From Prostheceraeus crozeri (lineage: Eukaryota > Platyhelminthes > Polycladida > Euryleptidae), in NCBI GenBank assembly GCA_907163375.1, contig CAJQUW010007440.1, positions 62,001-126,000 on the forward strand: a DNA stretch of 64,000 bases, written 5' to 3'. The translations under genes and the position numbers were made by a program. Below the pieces are notes generated by a model. The model ran no database searches. It had not been told where the DNA came from and saw only the letters and a program-made list of their open reading frames with translations. Of this stretch, positions 14,702 through 22,477 are shown piece by piece. How positions within the stretch are numbered: the first letter of the stretch is position 1; each line of letters begins with the position of its first letter.

Positions 14702-14850
14702 TCTGAACGAGGCGGGAAGGGGGGGTCCGTGAAATTTGATGAAAAATGTTTTGGTAAAGATCCCAGATCGAAATTCGGAAGTTTTAAATTTTTCAAAATT
14801 TTCACCACACTGGAGCTCTCACACTTAGGAATTTTTTCACTTGTGGCATG
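14597..14850. repeat. Satellite-derived inverted repeat at left module edge
   Basis: The last satellite monomer (about 14,597-14,701) is followed by a 29-bp G-rich spacer and then by a diverged copy of the same sequence in reverse orientation (about 14,731-14,840). Shared segments include AATTTCGACCTGGGACC against its complement, and the ATTTTTCATCAAATTT stretch. Together they form a hairpin with arms of about 105 bp. The same structure marks the far edge of the right arm. Confidence 0.85.
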
Positions 14851-15010
14851 TTACATGGACATGTGCTGACGGACCAACTTCCCGTGGTCATATGAGAATG
14901 GTTTAGGTGTCATATGATAGAGAATGATGAGACAAATCGTTTGCAACAAACCGCATGTCGCTACGATGAATACTTCCGGAGATAGAGCCATTTTAAGTTT
15001 TCTTCCGAGC

Positions 15011-15060
15011 ATATATAAACCCCCGACAACGTAAGTCTGATCACTTCATCGAAAGACGAG
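15011..15060 (+). promoter_or_regulatory. Gene A core promoter and exon 1, left arm
   Basis: ATATATAAAC at 15,011-15,020 is a clean TATA box, so transcription should start about 30 bp downstream. The presumed short first exon ends at 15,060 with the donor GAG|GTAAGC. A second donor-like GTAAGT lies at 15,031. The mirrored TATA is at 36,475-36,484. Confidence 0.6.
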
Positions 15061-15624
15061 GTAAGCGACGGTCGTCGCTCTGAGCTCCCGTTATCGGGTG
15101 TTTCAAAGGACTCTATCTTTTGAAGTAGGCAAGCTATCTTCTTACTTCAAAGTTTGTATGATAGAGTTTGATAGTGTCTTTACTACTGATAAAATTTTTT
15201 AAAAGTAGTATGAGTAGTAAAAATGCGGAATTTTTTTAAAATTCTTAATTTTCAGTTTTTTCAAAGTTTTAACATGTAGACTAAGGTTCTCAAGTATGCT
15301 GAGTTCAAATCTGCTATCAGATTTGAAATTTAACTAAGTCTAGGGCAGCTTTGAGGGGTTAGATCCCAGCTACTGATCACTACCTTTGACTCGGCGTTCC
15401 TGTTACCACTTCGGGGCAGTGACAATGATGTCTTCAGCTGTAAAGAGCGGGTATCGGGGAAGATCTCTCACTTCCCTAGTGATCAGTACAAGGCCTTCGG
15501 GCTGTCGACGGGATCGAGTGCCACTCACTACACTCAAATCTATCATTCCTGACTAAGTGTAATGCTTTAGGAATATGACTGTACTACATGATTCCAAACT
15601 TATACAAATTTCATTATCTTACAG
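15061..15624 (+). other. Hairpin-rich leader intron of gene A, left arm
   Basis: A 564-bp putative intron bounded by GTAAGC and TTATCTTACAG. It contains a dense series of inverted repeats: CCCG/CGGG at 15,087-15,098; ACTCTATC/GATAGAGT at 15,110-15,167 enclosing TTGAAGTA/TACTTCAA; TACTACT/AGTAGTA at 15,181-15,210; TTCAAATCTG/CAGATTTGAA with loop CTAT at 15,304-15,327; and TACTGATCACTA/TAGTGATCAGTA at 15,371-15,489, which encloses further small hairpins. The core CTGCTATCAG recurs in all the inter-gene cassettes. It could be regulatory DNA, a structured RNA or a replication element; the sequence does not decide. Confidence 0.55.
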
Positions 15625-15641
15625 CTAACGATAAATCAGGC

Positions 15642-16808
15642 ATGGCTAATGATAAGAATCGCAAATATCATATGAAAATGTGTGCGTGCGGTCGAATCAA
15701 TCGCAGTGCGGACGCCTAGGCGCATGTAAAGAAGGCGGGCACCGGCCACATGATTATCTTGAATAGGGTTGCGTGTGTGAAGTGTAGAGTGCTGAAGGGT
15801 GATGACGATGAGGCGCGTTTCTACAGAGTGCATGCTGACTGTAGTGGTGGTTTAGTGAGTGACTTGAGATTTACGCAGTTGATTGTGGAAGAGAGGGAGC
15901 GAATGTTGGCGATCGAGCGAGAGGGTAAGGTTGAGAATGTTGTTGAGAATGTTGTTGAGAATGATGAGTTGGCGAGAGCGGTTGCGTCGTTGGAGGGTGA
16001 GATTGAGCGAAAGAGAGTGCTTGAGAGTGATGATGAGGATGATGTGGATTTAGATAGGGAGCGTGTGAGGAAGTTGAGCTCTTCGTCGTCGGAGGTGTCA
16101 AACATTGTCATCACCGACCCCCCGAAGAGCTCATCTTCCCCAAAAGTGAAGAGTGGTGGGATTCGTGTGCAGTCGGCGAGGTGGTTGAAGGATGAAGAGA
16201 AGAGGCATGTATCGCAGCAGATGGCGCATGATTTGTTGGTGAATAAGTATGAGAGTTTGAAGAAAGTGAAGGATGAAGTTGTGAAGGAGTTGGATGAGTT
16301 GAAAAAGAAGGAACTGAAGTCGAAGGAGGTAGCGGATGAAAATATTAGAATCAGACGTAGTGTGACTGATTTGAAGAATAAGACGCGTGAGTTGGAAGAG
16401 AAGAATGATGAGTGTGAGAAGAGGGCGAGTGCTGCGGAGAGAAGAATGAGAGATGCAGAAGCGAAGTTTGAGGAGATGATGAAGGAGATGAGTGTGTTGA
16501 GAGCGAGGAATGTTGAGTTGGAGAGGACTGTGGCTCGGCGGGGTGATGAGAGGCAGGCGTATGAGAAGTTGGAGCGCATGAGGGATGAGTGGGAACGTGT
16601 GAATGAGGATCGTTTGTTTGAGTTTCACATCCCTATTCGGGATAATCATTTGGCCGGCGAAGTATTGGTAAATCAAAGCCTCGACGAATCAATAATTTGC
16701 TATAACGGCCATCCGACGAAAAAATGCTTGCACGCCAGCCTACGAATGCGCGGTCACTTACACAAATTTTCTATTCGGAAGCGCGCGAGACTGCCAAAGG
16801 ATGGCTAA
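15642..16808 (+). pseudogene. Gene A, left copy: Cys/His plus coiled-coil protein, interrupted early
   Basis: Left-arm copy of gene A, an unrecognised 388-codon gene whose right-arm copy is open. The frame from the ATG at 15,642 has one in-frame stop inside the N-terminal Cys/His cluster, where the right copy has Lys. The remainder is open from an internal Met at 15,750 to the stop at 16,808 (352 aa) and still includes the coiled coil and the C-terminal Cys/His patch. Translation from the internal Met would lose C14, C16, H28 and H36. A 60-bp intron (16,813-16,872; TTG|GTAAGT...TTGCAG) lies directly behind the stop, then the 3' stem-loop at 16,925. The coding strand is very purine-rich, and large antisense ORFs here are shadows of that bias. 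Function unknown. It may be a recently disabled duplicate or a functional short form. Confidence 0.6.
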
Positions 16809-16907
16809 CTTGGTAAGTGAAAAGTAAATAAGATAGTATATCCTATTCTAATACATATCATTTTCATTGCAGATCTTTGCCCGCCTTCACCACCCCATCA
16901 ATTCACT

Positions 16908-17048
16908 CCCGAGAACGAACCATCGGCTCTCTTAAGGGCCACCTAGGGGCAAGACATGATAGAACCTCCTCGCGGTTTGCCCTGGGCAGTCTTCGGACTG
17001 GCGAATACTATCATTAAGTTGAATCTGCTATCAGTCAACTTGAACGTT
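16908..17048 (+). promoter_or_regulatory. Inter-gene cassette copy 1 (after gene A)
   Basis: First left-arm copy of a ~142-bp unit found after every gene of the module. It starts CCCGAGAACGAACCA, includes the stem-loop GGCTCTCTTAAGGGCC, and ends CAACTTGAACGTT. Behind the stem-loop are nested inverted repeats: ATGATAG...CTATCAT enclosing AACC/GGTT and CAGTC-TTCG-GACTG, then AAGTTGA/TCAACTT around CTGCTATCAG. It serves as 3' end for the upstream gene and lies directly in front of the next TATA box. Confidence 0.75.
16925..16940 (+). terminator. Histone-type 3' stem-loop, gene A left
   Basis: GGCTCT-CTTA-AGGGCC: six-pair stem (one G-T pair) and four-base loop, followed by ACC and preceded by an A/C-rich flank. 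This matches the layout of the metazoan histone mRNA 3' stem-loop (six-pair stem starting GG, four-base loop, ACC behind). No AATAAA lies between the gene and this element. Confidence 0.6.
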
Positions 17049-17065
17049 GCGTCGCGTTAGAGGGG

Positions 17066-17073
17066 TATATAAA
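17066..17073 (+). promoter_or_regulatory. TATA box of gene B, left arm
   Basis: TATATAAA lies 39 bp before the gene B ATG, which implies a 5' UTR of only about 5-15 nt. The right-arm mirror is at 34,424-34,431. Confidence 0.65.
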
Positions 17074-17104
17074 CCACTGCCTCTCATTTAATTTCATTTC
17101 AATC

Positions 17105-17371
17105 ATGCAGACGCCGAACAGTCAAGTCAGCTCTCCTCGCGGACCGCAGTTAAGGCCGCGAAATTTATTTGAAGAGTTTGTCAGGCTAGAGGAGCAAGAC
17201 AGAGTTTATAATAATCTTGCTCGGATTGGCAATCCGATGACAGCAATTGCTGTCAATCCAACAGAATGGCGCTACATTCCACTTTTTAGCCATGTACCAG
17301 TTAGTGTGGAAGTCGACAGTGCTACCAAAGAGAGAGTCAAAGACTCTCTCAGTAGAATTGGTAGGGTGTAA
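17105..17371 (+). CDS. Gene B, left copy: unknown 88-aa protein
   Basis: Unrecognised. Residues 1-25 are Pro/Ser/Arg/Gln-rich and probably disordered. Residues 26-43 (LFEEFVRLEEQDRVYNNL) look like an amphipathic helix, followed by a hydrophobic stretch around NPTEWRYIPLFSHVPVSVEV and a charged C-terminus. No signal peptide or membrane segment. The start is chosen because the ATG is the first after a TATA box 32 bp upstream. The stop is 30 bp before the stem-loop, so the transcript would be very compact and apparently intronless. The right copy differs by one residue (Ile/Thr at position 51), so the frame is kept. The neighbours A and C are in the same direction, each with its own promoter, so this is a cluster and not an operon. 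Confidence 0.65.
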   Translation: MQTPNSQVSSPRGPQLRPRNLFEEFVRLEEQDRVYNNLARIGNPMTAIAVNPTEWRYIPLFSHVPVSVEVDSATKERVKDSLSRIGRV

Positions 17372-17382
17372 GATGACGTTAC

Positions 17383-17524
17383 TCCCGAGAACGAACCACC
17401 GGCTCTCTTAAGGGCCACCTAGGGGCAAGACATGATAGAACCTCCTCGCGGTTTGCCCTGGGCAGTCTTCGGACTGGCGAATACTATCATTAAGTTGAAT
17501 CTGCTATCAGTCAACTTGAACGTT
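17383..17524 (+). promoter_or_regulatory. Inter-gene cassette copy 2 (after gene B)
   Basis: Nearly identical to copy 1, with ACCACC instead of ACCATC before the stem. It lies between the gene B stop and the gene C promoter and carries the same nested inverted repeats and terminal CTTGAACGTT. Confidence 0.75.
17401..17416 (+). terminator. Histone-type 3' stem-loop, gene B left
   Basis: Same 16-base stem-loop and ACC as in copy 1, 30 bp behind the gene B stop. Confidence 0.6.
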
Positions 17525-17526
17525 AT

Positions 17527-17597
17527 GCAGTCGATTGCTATCCCTGAAGCATTCTGATTCGCTGTTGAGCAATTCATTGTTGAAAACCCTATATAAG
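17527..17597 (+). promoter_or_regulatory. Gene C upstream motif and TATA box, left arm
   Basis: TATATAAG at 17,590-17,597 lies 41 bp before the gene C ATG. Upstream, GCAGTCGATTGCTATCCCTG (17,527-17,546) is repeated at 18,417-18,436 and 18,624-18,643 and mirrored in the right arm, suggesting a shared regulatory site. Confidence 0.55.
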
Positions 17598-17637
17598 CCA
17601 GAAGATTGTAGCACTTCTCATTCAATTTGAAGTCAGG

Positions 17638-17892
17638 ATGGAAGCGACATCTGCCGACAACATTCCCGTCTTCATCGATGAAGACAACGCTATTCCCGAG
17701 TTCGTCATCCTCGACGAGTGGGATGAAGAGGATGATAAGAAGGGGAAGATCGAGAAGATTGTTTGGACGGATGGGGTGTGGACTCCAAATACCACTCGCA
17801 TCCGAAAGGTGCCAGATGCACCAGTACGACCTCGGCGGTATAGGGTCTATGACAACCTAACCGTCATACCCATTGACTATTCCAGCCAATAG
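17638..17892 (+). CDS. Gene C, left copy: unknown 84-aa acidic/basic protein
   Basis: Unrecognised. The N-terminal half is strongly acidic (FIDEDN, DEWDEEDD), the middle is Lys-rich with two Trp (KIVWTDGVW), and the C-terminal half is basic and Pro/Arg-rich (VRPRRYRVYDN). No signal peptide, membrane segment or Cys. The ATG follows a TATA box by 41 bp and the stop is 30 bp before the stem-loop. The right-arm copy encodes the same protein. An overlapping 77-aa frame is a shadow. The split charge would suit a small nuclear or nucleic-acid-associated protein, but that is inference. Confidence 0.65.
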   Translation: MEATSADNIPVFIDEDNAIPEFVILDEWDEEDDKKGKIEKIVWTDGVWTPNTTRIRKVPDAPVRPRRYRVYDNLTVIPIDYSSQ

Positions 17893-18491
17893 TCAAATTC
17901 ACACCCCGAGAACGAACCATCGGCTCTCTTAAGGGCCACCATGGGGCAAGACATGATAGAACCTCCTCGCGGTTTGCCCTGGGCAGTCTTCGGACTGGCG
18001 AATACTATCATTAAGTTGAATCTGCTATCAGTCAACTTGAACGTTGCAAATGAAGTTCGGTGTAATACTTCCTTTCGACGGGCGTTCCTGTAAAGGGCGG
18101 CGGTGAAACCCGTAGCTATGTATACCGCAAGGGACATTCGGCAATGGTCAATCTTGTTTAACCTCTCTGCGTCATGTTTGCAAGTGATTGCCTCTGTCTC
18201 AACGTAGTATGCATTCGCGCCAGGGCGACATTTAGCCAACTGTCGAAGGTTGCCTAAAACTTTCCATTGCATACGTTATGAGAACCATGAGTTCTACCTG
18301 TCTCTATCAATGAGACGAATTGATGAATGGAATGAAATGGGAGGACACTCACGCGCCACACGCAACATAACACACTTCTCTCTTCCGTAGTCTAACAAGC
18401 TCTTTACACATGGATCGCAGTCGATTGCTATCCCTGTATCAGAAGTGTAGGCTATCTTAATTTTATTTGACACTATTTCAACTACCATCAT
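17877..18491 (-). CDS. Candidate gene D (antisense), left arm
   Basis: Two minus-strand ORFs lie tail-to-tail with gene C: 65 codons at 18,294-18,491 (starting MMVVEIVSNK, with a Cys pair in DCDPC) and 131 codons at 17,877-18,272. A donor GCGC|GTGAGT in the first and an AG in the second would join them in frame as about 173 aa, but the acceptor has no pyrimidine tract. The last ~53 codons run through the reverse complement of cassette copy 3, which makes the whole frame suspect. Both frames are open in both arms. No promoter was recognised. It may be a real antisense gene or chance. Confidence 0.3.
17905..18045 (+). promoter_or_regulatory. Inter-gene cassette copy 3 (after gene C)
   Basis: Third left-arm copy, with ACCATGGGG instead of ACCTAGGGG behind the stem. 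No TATA box or forward ORF of note follows, so the forward gene series ends here. Confidence 0.75.
17923..17938 (+). terminator. Histone-type 3' stem-loop, gene C left
   Basis: Same 16-base stem-loop and ACC, 30 bp behind the gene C stop. Confidence 0.6.
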
Positions 18492-18765
18492 CGCCCATAT
18501 GAAATGTTATAAGATTTACAAGTTAGACTAAGCGTGCTACTATTTCCAAATGAATAAAGTATACATGGTTAAATCATCCACTTAAGCCCATCCGTAGTCT
18601 AACAAGCTCTTTACACATGGATCGCAGTCGATTGCTATCCCTGTATCATGTAAGCTATCTAAATTTTATTTAACACTATTTCAGCTACCATCATCACCCA
18701 TATGAAGTGTCATAAGATTTACAAGTTAGACTAAGCGTTCTACTATTTGTAAATGAAAGATATAG
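18384..18765. repeat. Duplicated ~175-bp block with 20-bp motif, left arm
   Basis: 18,384-18,557 and 18,591-18,765 are diverged direct repeats starting TCCGTAGTCTAACAAGCTC and containing GCAGTCGATTGCTATCCCTG. They form the transition from the gene module to the tandem array and are mirrored at about 32,720-33,110. Confidence 0.75.
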
Positions 18766-21700
18766 TTTCAACAGTTTACAGATTGAAAATAAAGTTTCAA
18801 TAGTGTGTGCGTTAGAAATAAAGCTTTATCTGTTTGTATGTTAGAAACAAAATAAAGTTTACAAGATAAAAAGTAAAGTTTCACAACTTTACAAGTTAAA
18901 AAATAAAGTTTCAATAGTGTATGCGTTAGAAATAAAGGTGTAACTGTTTGTAAAAATAAGATCGCAAGATTTACTAGTTGACAAGTTAGACTAAGTGTAA
19001 ATTAAAAATAAAATTATAACTGTTCACGAGTTAAAGCGTTGATGCAACGATGAACATTTAATAAGCTGAAAAGTTTTAGATTCACTTTAACATCATCATA
19101 TGTTTACAGATAGAAATGTATCACAGCAAAGCTACTTCATGAGTTAGTTTGCCAGGAGTGTATCATCTCAAACTTTTACTCCGACTGTGGAACATTGATT
19201 TCCATGATGAAGATTTAAATAGTTAGATTCGATGACGAACAAGATTTACTAGTTTATAAGTTGGACAAAGTGTTCTACTATTTGTAAATGTTTACAAGTT
19301 GGACAAAGTGTTCTACGATTTGTAAATGAAAGATATCATTTCAACAGTTTACCAGTTAGAAATAAAGTTTCAACAGTCTACAAGTTAAAACTAAAATTAT
19401 AACTGTTTCAAGAGTTTACAAGTTAGAAATTAAGTTTCAATGGTGTATACGTTAGAAATAAAGTTTTAGCTGTTTGTATATCAAAATAAAGTTTCAAGAG
19501 TTTACAAGTTAGAAATAAAGTTTCAATAGTGTATGCGTTAGAAATAAAGTCTTAGCTGTTTGTATATCAAAATAAAGTTTCAAGAGTTTACAAGTTAGAA
19601 ATAAAGTTTCAATAGTGTATATGTTAGAAATAAAGGTGTAACTATTTGTAAAAATAAGATCGCAAGATTTACTAGTTTACAAGTTAGACTAAGTGCAAAT
19701 TAAAAATAAATTATAACTGTTCACGAGTTAAAGCGTTGATGCAACGATGAAAAATTAATAAGCTGAAAAGTTTTAGATTCACTTTAACATTATCATATGT
19801 TTACAGATAGAAATGTATCACAGCAAAGCTACTTCATGAGTTAGTTTGCCAGGAGTGTATCATCTCAAACTTTTACTCCGATTGTGGAACATTGATTTCC
19901 ATGATGAAGATTTAAATAGTTAGATTCGATGACGAACAAGATTTACTAGTTTACAAGTTAGACAAAGTGTTCTACTATTTGTAAATGAAAGATATCATTT
20001 CAACAGTTTACCAGTTAGAAATAAAGTTTCAACAGTCTACAAGTTAAAAATAAAATTTTAACTGTTTCAAGAGTTTACAAGTTAGAAATTAAGTTTCAAC
20101 GGTGTATACGTTAGAAATAAAGTTTTAGCTGTTTGTATATCAAAATAAAGTTTCAAGAGTTTACAAGTTAGAAATAAAAAGAAGCTTCACCAGTTTACAA
20201 GTTAAGAATAAAGTTTTATCTGCTTGTATGTCAGAAATGAAATATAGTTTCAATAGTTTGCAAGTTAAAACTAATGTTTCAATAGTGCATATGTTAAGAA
20301 TAAAGTTTTATCTGTTTGTATGTTAGAAATAGAATGAAGTTTCACGAGTTGGCAAGTTAAGAATGAAGTTTTATCTGTTTCTATGATAGAAATGAAACAA
20401 AGTTTCAACCGTTTACAAGTTAAAAATAAAGTTTCAATAGTTTACAAGTTAGAAATTAAGTTTCAATGGTGTATACGTTAGAAATAAAGTTTTAGCTGTT
20501 TGTATATCAAAATAAAGTTTCAAGAGTTTACAAGTTAGAAATAAAATGAAGGTTCACCAGTTTACAAGTTAAGAATAAAGTTCTATCTGTTTGTATGTTA
20601 GAAATAAACTTCTATCTGTTTATATGTTAGAAATAGAATGAAGTTTCACCAGTTTACAAGTTAAGAATAAAGTTCTATTTATTTATATGTTAGAAATAAA
20701 ATGAAGTTTCACCAGTTTACAAGCTACGAATAAAGTTCTATCTGTTTAAGTTAACAAGTTAAAAATAAAGTTTCAATAGTTTACAAGTTAAGAATAAAGT
20801 TTCAATGGTATGCATGTTCAGAATAAAGTTCTATTTGTTTATATGTTAGAAATAAAATGAAGTTTCACCAGTTTACAAGTTACAAATAAAGTTCTATCTG
20901 TTTAAGTTAACAAGTTAAAAATAAAGTTTCAATAGTTTACAAGTTAAAACTAATGTTTCAATAGTGCATATGTTAAGAATAAAGTTTTATCTGTTTGTAT
21001 GTTAGAAATAAAATGAAGTTTCACCAGTTGGCAAGTTAAGAATGAAGTTCTTATGTTTCTATGATAGAAATAAAACAAAGTTTCAACCGTTTACAAGTTA
21101 AAAATAAAGTTTCAATAGTTTACAAGTTAAGAATAAAGTTTTAATATTGTTTATGTTAAGAATAAAGTTTTATCTGTTTGTATGTTAGAAATATAATGAA
21201 GTTTCACCAGTTGGCAAGTTAAGAATAAAGTTTTATCTGTTTCTATGATGGAAATAAAACAAAGTTTTAACAGTTTACAAGTTAAAAATAAAGTTTCAAT
21301 AGTTTACAAGTTAAGAATAAAGTTTCAATAGTGTGCACGTTCAGAATAAAGTTCTATTTGTTTAAATGTTAGAAATAGAATGAAGTTTCACCAGTTTACA
21401 AGTTATGAATAAAGTTCTATCTGTTTAAGTTTACAAGTTAAGAATAAAGGTCTATCTGTTAATATGTTAGAAACAAAATGAAGGTTCACCAGTTTACAAG
21501 TTAAGAATAAAGTTCTATCGGTTTGTATGTTAGAAATAAAACAAAGTTTCAACCGTTAACAAGTTAAAAATAAAGTTTCAATAGTTTGCAAGTTAAAACT
21601 AATGTTTCAATAGTTCATATGTTAAGAATAAAGTTTTATCTGTTTCAATAGTGCATATGTTAAGAATAAAGTTTTATCTGTTTGAATGTTGGAAATAGAA

Positions 21701-22477
21701 TGAAGTTTCACCAGTTGGCAAGTTAAGAATAAAGTTTTATCCGTTTCTATGACAGAAATAAAACAAAGTTTCATCAGTTTACAAGTTAAAAATAAAGTTT
21801 CAATAGTTTACAAGTCAAGAATAAAGTTTCAATAGTGTGCACGTTCAGAATAAAGTTCTATTTGTTTATATGTTAGAAAAAGAATGAAGTTTCACCAGTT
21901 TACAAGTTACGAATAAAGTTCTATCTGTTTAAGTTTACATGTCAAGAATAAAGTTCTATCTGTTTATATGTTAGAAATAAAATGAAGGTTCACCAGTTTA
22001 CAAGTTAAGAATAAAGTTGTATCTGTTTGTATGTTAGAAATAAATCAAAGTTTCAACCGTTAACAAGTTAAAAATACAGTTTCAATAGTTTGCAAGTTAA
22101 AACTAATGTTTCAATAGTGCATATGTTAAGAATAAAGTTTTATCTGTTTCAATAAGGCATATGTTAAGAATAAAGTTTTATCTGTTTGTATGTTAGAAAT
22201 AGAATGAAGTTTCACCAGTTGGCAAAGTAAGAATAAAGTTTTATCTGTTTCTATGATAGAAATAAAACAAAGTTTCATCAGTCTACAAGTTAAAAATAAA
22301 GTTTCAATAGTTTACAAGTTAAGAATTAAGTTTCAATAGTGTGCATGTTCAGAATAAAGTTCTATTTGTTTATATGTTAGAAATAGAATGAAGTTTCACC
22401 AGTTTACAAGTTAAAAATAAAGTTTCAATAGTTTACAAGTTAAGAATAAAGTTTCAATAGTGTGCATGTTCAGAATA
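18766..22477 (+). repeat. AT-rich tandem array, left arm (AATAAA-bearing units)
   Basis: A ~3.7-kb array of ~29-bp units of the form GTTTACAAGTTAAAAATAAA plus GTTTCAATA, with variants (GTTCTATCTG, GTTTCACCAG, GTTTTATCTG) arranged in higher-order blocks. Nearly every unit has AATAAA on this strand, which is the sense of genes A-C. A ~225-bp non-array island (starting GTTCACGAGTTAAAGCG) occurs at 19,021-19,250 and again at about 19,722-19,950, evidence of a ~700-bp segmental duplication. No genes seen. Confidence 0.9.

Noticed and set aside
15821-16676. Minus-strand ORFs of 252, 181 and 76 codons (and mirrors at 34.8-35.7 kb)
   Set aside because: They lie antisense to purine-rich gene A, have low-complexity Ser/Leu/His/Pro composition, and have no promoter or splice support.
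16950-17010. tRNA-like cloverleaf in the cassette (7-bp outer stem)
   Set aside because: Only about 59 nt, with no T-arm consensus and no CCA or promoter boxes; better described as nested inverted repeats.
17105-17892. Genes B and C as histones or protamine-like proteins
   Set aside because: Despite the stem-loop, neither has a histone fold sequence or protamine-type Arg/Lys richness.
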